Source: an uncultured Lachnospiraceae bacterium (GTDB lineage Bacteria; Bacillota; Clostridia; Lachnospirales; Lachnospiraceae). From it: DNA of 60,929 nucleotides. The notes under the pieces were generated by a model. That model was not told the origin of the DNA and made no database searches. It saw nothing but the letters and a program-made list of their open reading frames with translations. Where the stretch lies: contig CAJUNR010000028.1 in NCBI GenBank assembly GCA_910587765.1, positions 1-60,929 of the forward strand, given 5' to 3'. Both the position numbers and the translations under genes were made by a program. How positions within the stretch are numbered: position 1 is the stretch's first letter; every line of letters begins with the position of its first letter. Shown here one piece after another: positions 16,620 through 26,900 of the stretch.

Positions 16620-17746
16620 GATTGCCTCCTGTTCCGCAGTTCCTCAAGCGCCGCCCAGAACACGCTTCCCAGAAGCAACGGGTAAAAACCGCTGAGCATC
16701 TTGAAATGCTCGTGCTCCAGAACACTGTACACCAGATACACGATCAATATGAGCTGCAGCTTCTCATCCCGTTTCCGCCATGCATACCCGACCGCCAGCG
16801 CGCTCAGGAACACGAACAGAAGCAGCACCAGAACCCCCATGTGAAGTCCCAGATAGGCGTACATCATATCCAGATAATAAACGTTGACCATCTGCCCCAG
16901 CAGACAGAATCCGCTCTCCACCCAGGCATCGTGCGCAAGCGTCGCTCTGGAGAAAAGCGTCGATGGCAGACGGGAAAGCCATGCACAGTCCCGGTCTCCG
17001 AAATACGTCAGAACGCCGGTAATTATCAGACCTCCCAGCAGCGCGGCGCTCCCGCAGGAGCCCCAGAAAGCCGCCTTCTTTCCACCGTCCGCACCTTTTC
17101 TCCTGAGCAGAAAGGCAATCCCTTCCATCAGCAAAATACCCAGCATACACAGCTCCGAAGTCCGGCTGTTCGGGAAAACGTCCAGAAACACGATCAAGGC
17201 CAGCATTCCCAGCGTGTCCCATTTGCTCCATCTCTCATGCCGGAAATATACCCACAGCACACAGATCATCAGGAAGAAAAGCCCCATCTCATTGGGATGC
17301 GCCCAGCCGAAGCTGTCACGGAGACGCCCCCCGATCTCCTGCCTGGCCTGATTCGGATACAGGCCGAGAAGCGGCAGGAAGATCAGGCAAAGTCCGAGAA
17401 CGATCCGCGTGATCAGATCGACTTTCAGAACTTTCCGCAGCTCCAGATCCTTCGCGATCACAAAACCCGCCACGAACCACAGCACCGCGTTCGTCTGCGT
17501 CGTGATCCGGCTCATCTGCGCCAGACCCGCGCAGCCGATCAGCAGCGCCGCCTCCGGCAGATTGTGCCTCTGCAGCACTGCCTTGATCAGGACCAGAAGA
17601 TAGAGCAGATACAGAAAATACGCCCAGTATCTGCCGGATGCCGGCCAGTTTTCCTCCATAACCACAGACAGCACTCCATACAGCAGGAAACCCTCTGTAA
17701 TCACACACGCCAGTACCGGCAGAATTTTCGCTCTTATCTGTTCCAT
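16616..17746 (-). CDS. O-antigen polymerase/ligase-like membrane protein
   Basis: A 376-residue protein with about ten transmembrane helices and the sequence GWAHPNEMGLFFLM around residues 145-160, which matches the H-P-N-x-x-G region common in Wzy/WaaL-type and EPS-polymerase proteins, followed by a long extracytoplasmic loop. Proteins of this class polymerise or ligate undecaprenyl-linked repeat units at the outer face of the membrane. Located between a large surface protein and another membrane protein, all on the minus strand. The main capsule block at 29-52 kb has no clear polymerase, so this protein could serve either locus. Confidence 0.7.
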   Translation of the reverse strand: MEQIRAKILPVLACVITEGFLLYGVLSVVMEENWPASGRYWAYFLYLLYLLVLIKAVLQRHNLPEAALLIGCAGLAQMSRITTQTNAVLWFVAGFVIAKDLELRKVLKVDLITRIVLGLCLIFLPLLGLYPNQARQEIGGRLRDSFGWAHPNEMGLFFLMICVLWVYFRHERWSKWDTLGMLALIVFLDVFPNSRTSELCMLGILLMEGIAFLLRRKGADGGKKAAFWGSCGSAALLGGLIITGVLTYFGDRDCAWLSRLPSTLFSRATLAHDAWVESGFCLLGQMVNVYYLDMMYAYLGLHMGVLVLLLFVFLSALAVGYAWRKRDEKLQLILIVYLVYSVLEHEHFKMLSGFYPLLLGSVFWAALEELRNRRQS

Positions 17747-17782
17747 CCCTCTTCCTTTCCATGGTTGCAGCCGCTTTGATCC

Positions 17783-20700
17783 TTATCGGATCGTAAATTT
17801 CATCGTAAAATTCGTGCCGGCCGCGTCTTTGAACTGATTCTTGTAGACCGCCGTCAGCGAAAGATCGTAGGTCGCCCCCCGCTTCAGCAGCGCCGGATTG
17901 CGCACCTGAAGGATCAGTTTTCCGTCCTCGAACCTCGGCTCGCAGAACGCCTCTTTCAGGGTATCGGACGCTTTCTTTCCCCATTCCACCCGGACAATCT
18001 CCGCCGGCGTCTTCTTATCCGCCTCGATGGTCGTGATGCATCTGCGGGAAGGATTGCGCATGTAGCCGGTCAGCTTCGTGGTGCCGAAGGTCAGTTTGGG
18101 GGTGATTTGTTTGGGGGTAACCTTAACCGTTTTGTTCAGTGTCTCACCTGCTACCGTGATCCCAAGCTGAAGCTTATAAGCCCGCTTTTCGATGTCTCCC
18201 TCCTTGTCCGGACGAACCTTCAGAAAAATCTGATTTTCATTCTTCGGATCCGGCTCCAGCATAAAATGAAGCTTCTCGGGATCCGATTCCCATCCGCCCT
18301 CTTTCGTCGACTCCGCCAGCACCTGCAGTTTCCCTCCGTCGAACTGTCCGGAGAAATTCTTCACCTTCACTTTATAAGTAACGGCGCTTTTCTCATCCAG
18401 CACATTCAGGCTTCCGGACGCGCTCAAGGTGACATCCGGTCTCTTCGCCACCGCCTGTACCTTGATGCTCAGATCCTTCACCGCTTTCCCACCTGTCGTC
18501 ATCCCGGACAGAATAAATGTTCTCGTCCCGTTGTGGAGCGCGGCAGTACCGGTCTGCACAGATATGATCAGCGATTTTACCTTCTTTCCCTTGACTTCCT
18601 CTTCCCTTTCCCGGAAACTCACCTGTATCGGCCCGCTTCCGTCATTTTTAAAGCTGCCGGCCCCGTTCTTATCGCTGTAGCTCAGCGTCAGACCGCTCAT
18701 ATCCGGTATCTCAAGGAAGCCGTCCGCCTCCGGAAGATCGATCCATGTATAAGTCTGCTGCGCGGTCTCCATCCCCGGCGCCAGACTCTGATTCAGACGG
18801 AAAACACTGGACTTCAATTTTATGCGCGGCTGCTGATTTCCAACCTTTACTTTCACCGTAAGCGCGGAAAGCCGGTCGGTTCTGTCCGTACCGTTGTAAC
18901 GAATCTGAGGATACGTCCGGAAACTGTAGGTTCCGTCCGCCGGAAACTGCCCCTGCTCTTTTACGGACACCATAATTCTGCCGGAAGCCTTATCATAATT
19001 CACCAGAAGCTTATTCGCCTCCCAGGCATTTCTGCCGACAGGCTCAAAAGTATCCATGCTCTCCAGCTTCGCATCCTGCTGATTCAGTCCGGCCGTCGTA
19101 GAGTTGCTCTCGCTGACCGACCGATTAAGCGCAATCACAGAGGTTCCAAGCTTCACCTTCGGCTTCGCACTTGTGGCCTTAATCGTCAAAGTCATCTTCA
19201 ATCCGCTGCCCCAGTCTTCCCGCTTGAGAACCAGAATCGCTTTCGCATTTCCCGTAACCGCTCCCGGCAGCTTCACCCGGATGACATCCTTCTCGCTGTC
19301 AACTACCGGAGCCGAAGCTCCGAACCCAAACATATCGCTGGAATCCACGTGGTAGAACGCCTGAAAGCCGTCCAGTTCCTGCACTTTCTTCGTCTTCTTA
19401 TCTATAAGCTGAATCTCATATTCCTGATCTTTGGCGTTCTTATTGGCAGTCACGCTTGAAGGCGTGATCTGATAGGCAGGCGCCGTATTCTGAGTGGGAA
19501 TCGTAATCTTCACTTTGACCGGATCATATCCGACGTATTTGATTTTAAGGTATCCGCTGACTGCCGGCTTGTTCTCCGGCTGCAGCGTCTCCGCCTTCTG
19601 AACGATAAGGAATTTCTTATCGTCTCCGTCGATCGCCCGTACTTCAAAGTTTTCCGCAAAATCTTTATTCTTATCGTCCGTATTCAAATTTTCCAGTACC
19701 GGAAGCACCGCGGTATCCCGTATATACCCTTTCGGAGAAGTCACCGCCGCTTTAATCTGCCCCTGTTCTTTCGCGCTGCCGGTATAGAATTTGTTGATTT
19801 TCCCGGTCAGCTTTACGGTCGGTTTCGGCTCTTTGGGCGTAATCACGATCTCAGGCATCTTGATATAGCAATACTCGGAACCGTCCACAACCACGTGCAG
19901 ATACAGGTCCTGAATGGAAGTTTCCGATGCATTTTTATACGTGGAACCCGAAAGCAGAAGGCGGACCTTCTTCCCTCCGTTGCCGTCGTCTCCGGCCAGT
20001 TGAACAGCCAGACCTTTGACTGACACCCATTTCTTCGACGAATTCATTTTCTTCAGTTCAATGGAAGTACCATCCAACTCGCCGGAATATGCCGGGATAA
20101 GCGTCAGTACTGCCGGCTCCTCCGACTTGGGGTTCACCTTGATCGAAGTCTCTTCGATATACGGCGTCATGTCCACTACGCGCACAATGAACCGTTTCAG
20201 CGGATACTCGTCGTTCACATCCTTGATTTTGGACTTTACAGTCACAACCGTCTCGCCCACGCCGCATATTTTGATTGTATTGGCCCCGGCCGACGTACTG
20301 CCGCTGCCCAGCGTCACCACACGGCTATCGCTGCAGCTCCAGCTGTAACCGCCGTCAATCTTCTTTCCCTTTGTATTCTCCGCTTCCACAGCTGCCGTAA
20401 AGTTGCGGGTCTGCCCTTTGTCGGTTACCGCCTTTACCCAGGATTTCGGAACCTGAATGACCGGAAGTCCCGATGGATCGTCCGTGATCTCCCGCATTCT
20501 GTTTCCCAGTGTGAAATCAAATCCGGTAATTTCTTTGAGCTTCAGATCTTCTCCGACCTGACACCACAGAACAAGCTGTATCTTATTATTTCCTTTGAGC
20601 GTCGCCGTAATCTTCACGCCGTCCGTCTCTTTCAGCGACCGGATCCTTCCGTTTTGATCGACCGACACTGCCGCCGAATTATTGCTGGCAAACTCCCACG

Positions 20701-22726
20701 CCCAGTTGACCGTCTGCCTCCGCGTACTGTCATCCAGAATCGTAAGCTGGGCAAACTGCCTGGTACAGTCAAAGCGGTGTGTCTGACGGCCTTCCTCTCC
20801 GATATATACCTGCCTGCCGTCCACACGCCAGGTATATTTCTGTGTTGCGTTGTTTTTCTTAAAGACTGCCCTTACAACGACCTCTCCGTCCTCAATATCC
20901 CCCGGTTTCACCGTGAATTTCAGTGAAGAACCGATCATCTGCTCCTCGTCTTCCCTTCCGTAAGACAGAGAAACCAGTGAATAATTATCAGCCGCCTTCA
21001 CAGACAACGCAACGGTGTCTCCAACCTTTACCTTAATTTCCTTCGGCTTTTCCTCATCATCTTCCTCCGAACTCGCCACCTCGCAGGTTCCTTCTCCCGT
21101 CTTCTGGAACACGAGCTTTGCCGCTTCATACAGAGGCTCATATTTCACGCCCTCACGGCTGTGCTTGCCGGCCCATTCCTGTACCGTTCCGCCGTATCCC
21201 CAGACAGACATTCCGTTGTTTGCCGGGAAGGAATATTCATCGAGAAAGATCGTACTCTCTCCTGTCTCTTCATCCCAGCTTCGGATCTCAACCGTCTTCA
21301 GCTTACTGCAGCCCTCAAATGCTCCGTTCCTCACCCGATCCACAGATCTTTTCAAGATCAACTTTGTAAGGCCGGTACAGCCCTTAAACGCTCCTTTTTC
21401 AATGGTTTTCAGCCCCTTATCATTGTCTGCTCCTAAAGTCAGACTGCTAAGCGCCGTACACTCTTCAAAAGCCCCTTCCGGGATCACGCTCATATCCGGC
21501 GGCAGCTTCAGATTCCTTAAACCGCTCCTGCTGAACCCAAACTGACCAAGCGCCAGTTCTGCTCCGTTCACTCTAGAAAAATCCACGATATACAGTTTTG
21601 TGGTGTTCTGGAAAGCATATCTTCCCAAACTGGATAAAGATGCCGGAAAGGTCACTTCTTCCAGTTTGGAAGCATCCCGGAACGCCTGTTCCTTAATCGT
21701 CTTTACCGCCGTCTTCTCCAGCGTGATATTCGTCATTGCCTTGCAGCCGAAAAACGCCCGCCGTCCGATTTCCTCCAGCGTCCCGGGCAGATCCATGCCC
21801 TGCAGCTGCGTGCAGTCTTCAAAGCAGGAATCCCCGATCTTCCGGATTCCCTCCGGAATCTCAAGCGCTCCCCCGGTCCGATAGCCCAGATTTTCGCATT
21901 CGGCAAATACCTCGGATCTCAATTCCGTAAGACCGGATCGGTTGCTCTCCGGATCAGTCTCAAAGATCACGCTCTTCAGATTATAGGCGCCCTTAAAGGC
22001 TCCTGCTTCGATCTCCGTCACTGTATACGGGATTGTAATTTCTTCCAGAACTTCGTTTCCCGAGAAAATGCCCGCCGGAATCTTCTTCACACCTTCCGGG
22101 AACTGGTTTCCGCTCTTCTTAATCCCCGTGTGTTCCGAGCCTTTCCGCAGCGTACCGTCCTCTGTCAGCGCCCATTCCCCATTATCCACGATGTTGCCGC
22201 TCACACTTCCGGAGTCGCCCGGTTTGTTGCCGCTTACGCTCCCGGAATCGCCCGGTTTGTTCCCGCTCACACTTCCCGAGCCTTCACCCGGTTTGTTGCC
22301 GCTCACGCTTCCCGAGCCTTCACCCGGCTTGTTGCCGCTTACGCTCCCGGAATCGCCCGGTTTGTTCCCGCTTACGCTTCCCGAGCCTTCGCCCGGCTTG
22401 TTGCCGCTTACGCTCCCGGAATCACCTGGTTTGTTCCCGCTCACACTTCCTGAGCCTTCGCCTTCGGAACCTTCGCCCGGTTTGTTCCCGCTTACACTTC
22501 CTGAGCTTTCGCCTTCGGAACTGTCGCCCGGTTTGTTCCCGCTTACCGTTTCAGACGGATTCACTGTCTGATTTCCGCTCGCCGCTGCGGACGAATCTGC
22601 CTGCTCCAGTCTGCTTTCCGCCCCGTTCTCCGAGATGCCCGCTGCCAGGACGTCCGTCCCGACTGCCGAAGCCAACATACAGACGCACAGCACGCACGCC
22701 CATAACCGCCTTGTATACCTCACCAT
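17783..22726 (-). CDS. BspA-type LRR and Ig-like giant surface protein
   Basis: A 1647-residue exported protein. Residues 1-28 form a signal peptide. Residues 55-175 are a Ser/Gly/Pro-rich repeat with nine VSGNKPG units. Residues about 195-520 carry BspA-type leucine-rich repeats (LRR_5; for example IPAGIFSGNEVLEEITIP). The rest is a series of beta-rich, Ig-like modules, many beginning with a KPKVKLGTS- or PTVKLTGK-like strand. No LPxTG sorting signal or C-terminal transmembrane helix is evident, so attachment is unclear. BspA-like LRRs mediate binding to host proteins or other bacteria in known cases. A strong AAGGAGG precedes the ATG. It heads a unit with two membrane proteins. Confidence 0.88.
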   Translation of the reverse strand: MVRYTRRLWACVLCVCMLASAVGTDVLAAGISENGAESRLEQADSSAAASGNQTVNPSETVSGNKPGDSSEGESSGSVSGNKPGEGSEGEGSGSVSGNKPGDSGSVSGNKPGEGSGSVSGNKPGDSGSVSGNKPGEGSGSVSGNKPGEGSGSVSGNKPGDSGSVSGNKPGDSGSVSGNIVDNGEWALTEDGTLRKGSEHTGIKKSGNQFPEGVKKIPAGIFSGNEVLEEITIPYTVTEIEAGAFKGAYNLKSVIFETDPESNRSGLTELRSEVFAECENLGYRTGGALEIPEGIRKIGDSCFEDCTQLQGMDLPGTLEEIGRRAFFGCKAMTNITLEKTAVKTIKEQAFRDASKLEEVTFPASLSSLGRYAFQNTTKLYIVDFSRVNGAELALGQFGFSRSGLRNLKLPPDMSVIPEGAFEECTALSSLTLGADNDKGLKTIEKGAFKGCTGLTKLILKRSVDRVRNGAFEGCSKLKTVEIRSWDEETGESTIFLDEYSFPANNGMSVWGYGGTVQEWAGKHSREGVKYEPLYEAAKLVFQKTGEGTCEVASSEEDDEEKPKEIKVKVGDTVALSVKAADNYSLVSLSYGREDEEQMIGSSLKFTVKPGDIEDGEVVVRAVFKKNNATQKYTWRVDGRQVYIGEEGRQTHRFDCTRQFAQLTILDDSTRRQTVNWAWEFASNNSAAVSVDQNGRIRSLKETDGVKITATLKGNNKIQLVLWCQVGEDLKLKEITGFDFTLGNRMREITDDPSGLPVIQVPKSWVKAVTDKGQTRNFTAAVEAENTKGKKIDGGYSWSCSDSRVVTLGSGSTSAGANTIKICGVGETVVTVKSKIKDVNDEYPLKRFIVRVVDMTPYIEETSIKVNPKSEEPAVLTLIPAYSGELDGTSIELKKMNSSKKWVSVKGLAVQLAGDDGNGGKKVRLLLSGSTYKNASETSIQDLYLHVVVDGSEYCYIKMPEIVITPKEPKPTVKLTGKINKFYTGSAKEQGQIKAAVTSPKGYIRDTAVLPVLENLNTDDKNKDFAENFEVRAIDGDDKKFLIVQKAETLQPENKPAVSGYLKIKYVGYDPVKVKITIPTQNTAPAYQITPSSVTANKNAKDQEYEIQLIDKKTKKVQELDGFQAFYHVDSSDMFGFGASAPVVDSEKDVIRVKLPGAVTGNAKAILVLKREDWGSGLKMTLTIKATSAKPKVKLGTSVIALNRSVSESNSTTAGLNQQDAKLESMDTFEPVGRNAWEANKLLVNYDKASGRIMVSVKEQGQFPADGTYSFRTYPQIRYNGTDRTDRLSALTVKVKVGNQQPRIKLKSSVFRLNQSLAPGMETAQQTYTWIDLPEADGFLEIPDMSGLTLSYSDKNGAGSFKNDGSGPIQVSFREREEEVKGKKVKSLIISVQTGTAALHNGTRTFILSGMTTGGKAVKDLSIKVQAVAKRPDVTLSASGSLNVLDEKSAVTYKVKVKNFSGQFDGGKLQVLAESTKEGGWESDPEKLHFMLEPDPKNENQIFLKVRPDKEGDIEKRAYKLQLGITVAGETLNKTVKVTPKQITPKLTFGTTKLTGYMRNPSRRCITTIEADKKTPAEIVRVEWGKKASDTLKEAFCEPRFEDGKLILQVRNPALLKRGATYDLSLTAVYKNQFKDAAGTNFTMKFTIR
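22193..22550. repeat. In-frame minisatellite encoding SGNKPG repeats
   Basis: Roughly 350 bases of tandem repeat units of 33-36 bases, with two longer 51-base units at the distal end, encode VSGNKPG-(D/E)-SGS modules. There are nine full VSGNKPG copies and one degenerate VSGNIVD at the end. The unit length is always a multiple of three, so copy-number change would keep the frame. The repeat forms a flexible spacer between the signal peptide and the LRR domain. Confidence 0.9.
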
Positions 22727-22739
22727 TTACTCCTCCTTG

Positions 22740-23275
22740 TCCCGCTTAACCTTCTCCCCTTACCGTTTCTCATAATCCCAGATCTTTCCCTGCGGATTGC
22801 TCCTTCAAATGCCTGCACAAAAGCTCTTTTCCTATAAGAAACAGCATCTCAATCACTATCATCAAAACACATCATTAACCACACAACAGTACACACACAC
22901 GAGCCTGACATAAACCCTGTCATGTGCCACGAGGTCATCCACTCCAAATCTCCCTGAATGTGCCGCCATCTGCAGCATCGCCTGACAACCCGATCACCTC
23001 TTTCATAGAATATAATTCATATTTTTTTATTATATCAACAACTGATTGAGGTGTAAAGACCGCCGTTGGGCAAAATGCATTTATATAGTTTTTTCAGAAT
23101 AGTCATGGTCTAAGACACCATCAGCATTTGTGCAAAAAGACAAAACCGAACCCATGGCCGACGAACAGCCCGCGAAGCCGACATCCTGAAACGATAATGC
23201 AGAGAAGATTATTCAAAATATGATGAGTGATCTGCGCAGACAGCTGGAAATCTGCCAGCAATTGAACCTCTCCCC
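22740..23275. other. Gene-poor intergenic region
   Basis: About 535 bases separate the giant surface-protein gene from the LytTR-domain gene. It contains an AT-rich block (23007-23045) that could hold the minus-strand promoter of the surface protein, with a TTGATA and a TATATT 18 bases apart, but the match is weak. A short plus-strand open stretch ending at the TAA near 23279 lacks a ribosome site. I see no convincing gene here. Confidence 0.4.
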
Positions 23276-23602
23276 CTAATACTTTTGCATAGGCTTGAGA
23301 TTGTTTCGGTATTCCCGATATCGGCTTCTGCTGAGTGGAATAACCTCTCCGGACAAGAGATGAATATTATACCGGTCTCCCTCCGGTACAATTTCACTGA
23401 TATATTGAAGATTTACAATATAGCTGTTATTGCAGCGGAAAAAGATGTTTGGGGGAAGTTTCTGTGACAAGTCTGATATCTTACCGAAGGTTCTAAATTC
23501 CCGGTTTTCGCAATGGAAGATCAAATACCGTTTATCCGTTTCAATATAACGGCATTTGAGATAATAAAGCCGATAATAACCCCCTTTACAGAATAAATCC
23601 AA
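23276..23602 (-). CDS. LytTR DNA-binding domain protein, probably truncated
   Basis: The 108 residues from a TTG codon form a complete LytTR domain (YIETDKRYLIFH, FFRCNNSYIVNL, PLSRSRYREYRNNL), the DNA-binding module of LytR/AgrA-type regulators. No ribosome site precedes the TTG. The same frame stays open upstream to a TGA at 23708-23710 and encodes one hydrophobic stretch (IVKFFILFSGLTVIFLLF) before the domain, with no ATG, GTG or better TTG start. So this is either the remnant of a membrane-attached LytTR regulator or a gene using a rare start codon. No receiver domain or histidine kinase is nearby. Confidence 0.6.
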   Translation of the reverse strand: MDLFCKGGYYRLYYLKCRYIETDKRYLIFHCENREFRTFGKISDLSQKLPPNIFFRCNNSYIVNLQYISEIVPEGDRYNIHLLSGEVIPLSRSRYREYRNNLKPMQKY

Positions 23603-23727
23603 GAAAGGTTCAGAAACCGTAACCTTCAGGCACGGATTATGATTGAAAAGAAGAAATATGACAGTAAGACCGGAAAACAGGATGAAAAACTTAACAATGC
23701 CAATTTTTCACCACTTTTACATTTGGA

Positions 23728-23805
23728 TTACACATAGTTGTCCATGTATCCGCTGGCCTCTGATACCTTGGTAATCTCGAACGCATTGTCCGCCTTCGCC
23801 GTCAT
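23728..23805 (-). CDS. Candidate 25-residue small protein
   Basis: An ATG at 23805 opens a 25-codon frame (begins MTAKADNAFE, ends GYMDNYV) with a strong GGAGG ten bases upstream. A TATAAT box lies about 60 bases further upstream, without a convincing -35. It ends 20 bases before the open stretch of the LytTR gene and is in the same orientation. It has no cysteine and no signal peptide, so neither an AgrD-type cyclic peptide nor a secreted peptide is obvious. It could equally be the tail of a lost gene, since the frame is open further upstream. Confidence 0.35.
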   Translation of the reverse strand: MTAKADNAFEITKVSEASGYMDNYV

Positions 23806-23894
23806 ATTGCGCCTTCCTCCGTCACGATCCGCATATGCCGGGTACGCTGTACTTTTCTTAATTATAGCGTCCTCCGCTGTTTTGTCCGGACACA

Positions 23895-23937
23895 ATTTCC
23901 GGCCGGAGAAAAGCAGTCGCCTTCTCCGGCCGGAAAT
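23895..23937 (-). terminator. GC-rich hairpin after the STAND gene
   Basis: Perfect 16-base arms (ATTTCCGGCCGGAGAA and its complement) surround an 11-base loop, starting about 35 bases past the stop codon of the large metallophosphoesterase gene. No T-tract follows on the minus strand, so it may be a weak terminator or a 3'-end stabiliser. Confidence 0.55.
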
Positions 23938-23972
23938 CACCGATACCAAATCCATACCGCCCGACCGGCTTT

Positions 23973-26900
23973 TCAGGAAGAATGAGCCGCCGCGCTTGTG
24001 ACATCTTTCACCGTTCTGTTGACCGCTTCCAGACGTTCAAACGTAAATCCTACCCCGAATTCCAGCGTATGCGTGGACTGGCCTATGCCGATTGTGTTCT
24101 GATCGCCCATTTTAAAATAAACTTTCAGGTTCCGCATTTCCCGGGGAAATGAAACTCTGACAATTCCGATCTTCTTATTTTTTTCACTGTCGATATCCAG
24201 GAATTTTCCTCTTAGTTTGACCATCCCTACGTCCTCCTCTTCCGGGATTTTGGATAAATCCACCACACTTTTGAGTCGGTTCATTCCCTTTCCCGTGACG
24301 AGAATATCCCGGATCATCTCCATGTTGATCACCCGGAAATCCGAATTATTATTGGCGATTCTGTATGCCTCTTTGTGATTCGCCCTGGCAATATCGAGAC
24401 TGTCCTCATATCCGTCCAGCGCGTCCAGATAATTCAGCACCGCCATATAATAATACGGACGCGGATCTCTCAACCACGCTTCTTTCTGAAGCTCTTTCCA
24501 CTTCTCCGCAACCTTGATCCCTGTCCGCACGGCCGTCGTCGACTGTTTTGCAATCCTCAGCCAGCGATAGCAGTCGTTGCATCGCCTCTGATGCTCCCAC
24601 CGGTCCGGCAGTACAACGGTTGAAAAGATATTTTTCTCCAGCGCCTCCAGAATCCTGGCCACGTCCTTCTCTTCCATTTCCAGATAGGGATTTTTCTTAT
24701 TCTGAAAATATTTCCCGATAATCGAGCTTGCCAGTCCGGATCGTAATATATAAAGCTCCTCCGCATCTTCTCCTTTCTTTTTGACAATGTTGTCAATGGA
24801 GTTTGTATAATACTCGATCGCCTTTCCATAATTGTTGAATATAATCTCCGACTTGTATTTTCCCTGGAGATTCAGCAGACGGCTGCGGTCCTTGCCGTCC
24901 AGCACTGTATCATCCAACATGCTGATCATGTCGTCGATATCTCTGATATACCCTCTTTGTTCTACGGAAAGCTTCTGCAATTCATCCGCGCTTCCGATTT
25001 TCTTCCACTTCATCAGGAACTTCATATATTCCATCAGCAAAGAGAGTTTCGAGATGCAGCCTCTGACAAATTCTCCGGCATAAATGGCTTCGTCAAATTT
25101 GCTGATCGCTTTCTCCAGATCGGCTTCCAGTCGTTCGATATTCTCTGCGGAACAGTTCTCCAGTTCATCGTTCCAGCCTTTGATGGCATCCTGACATTGC
25201 TTGCTCAGACTTGTCCCATACATATGATAAATATATGCGTCCTCAAACCCGCCTTTTTTCATGATCGTCTCCGCATTCTCACACCACCGGATTGATTCTA
25301 TGCCGTTCTTCATCGACTCCAGCGATACCGTAGAAGCCTTATACAGCCTGCCCAGATGACCGCAGATGTGCGCGGCCATCTTAAAGTACAGTTCGTTTCC
25401 TCTTGGCGATATATTTTCAACTACCTTTTTTACTCCGGCCGCCAGTGAACACATCACTTCTTCCTTCGACGTCTGCGACGGCAGCGCGAGAATCAGAGGA
25501 GAGAACTCCGACACGTCGGTATAGCCTTTTTCATCCACATCCGCGGCATTTTTGTAAACGAACAGACGCTCCAGCAGATTTTTGTAATACAGCGTGATGC
25601 CTTTTTGATTGATCTCCAGTATTTTTTCAATTAACTCCTCGGATATCTCCTTCAGGTTTTCCTGATAATTTGCTCCATAAAGCTTTTGGGAACACTGCTT
25701 TATGAGTTCCAGACTGATCAGCGGATGTTTCTCACAGTACAACCGCACCTGAAGCGTCTCGTCATAGCTGCGGATAAACGCGTCCTTTGCGTAAGGATAC
25801 TTCTCCAGATAATTAGCATTGGCTGGCAGCGGGACGTATTTTTCCACGATTTCTTTTGCGGCGCCGATCCTCCCGTAGTAATTAATAACAGCCAGGATCA
25901 GAAGAAGTTTCGTTTCCTTTTCCGAAGAGATGTTGTCCACAATACGCTTGACGTATTCCTTAATTCCGTTGAACTTTTCATCCTGATAATACAGGCCGAT
26001 CAAAAACGGGCAGCGCATTCCGCTGTTTTTTGGAAACACCTTATTAAACTCGCCTTTTTTCCTTCTCAACGTATCCGAGTCCAGATGTGACCGTTCCTCA
26101 AACCGGTTTTGCAGAGCGGCAATCATCTCATTGGTGAGCAAAGTCAGTGTTTCCGTATTCTTCAGATCATTACCGTTTTTACCGCTCAGCCGTTTTACAA
26201 TCAGCAGGGCAAACGGGCGGTCGACATTTCCTATTTCCCACTCCAGTTTTTCCAGATCACTGATGGAAAAACGGTTCTCGTCCGCAATGATCAAAATACC
26301 CTTTCTGGAATGATTGTCATACAGATTCTGTATCAGCGGCTTAATCTTTCCATACTCATAACTTTTCAGAATCAATGTAGGGCACTCTCTGTGCAGCCGC
26401 CACGCAATCGCCCTGGCCGCGGTTGTTCCGCCGAATCCGGCCGAATGAAGCAGATAAAAAATGGCGTCTTTGGGCTGCTTTTTCTTTGCTCCCAGCGCTG
26501 TTTTCAATTTGCCTGTCAGATTCTCAGCCGCTTCGCTTCCGAGCAGATCCAGAATGTCCTTGGTGTAGAACAGGCTCCACTTCGCCTCTCCGCCCAGATA
26601 AAACTCTTCAATATCCTCATGGTGATGCTTTAAGTCCGTCCCTATGTCCGAAGTCAGAACCTCAAAATAATCCCCCAGATTCACATAAAGATTTTCCTCC
26701 AGATTCGCCAGCCCGGTATTGGTCGGAAAGAGCATACGCTCGTATTTTTTTCTCTCCATAAAGTTTTCCGAGTATTCGCTGAAAGCCGTCATAAACTGTA
26801 TGGCAGACGTCTGATAGATCCGATAACAGTCCGTTACCGGACGTCCGTATTCGTCTCTGAACAGCTCCTGAAACTGTCCTTCCAGCTTCTTACGGTCATA

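Noticed and set aside
22193..22550. Tandem repeats that could be mistaken for a CRISPR array
   Set aside because: Units are 33-51 bases, directly adjacent with no unique spacers, and keep one reading frame encoding SGNKPG modules within a signal-peptide protein. No cas gene is near.
23220..23279. Plus-strand open stretch ending in LNLSP
   Set aside because: Short, no ribosome site, no similarity that I recognise. It may be a remnant, but nothing supports a gene.
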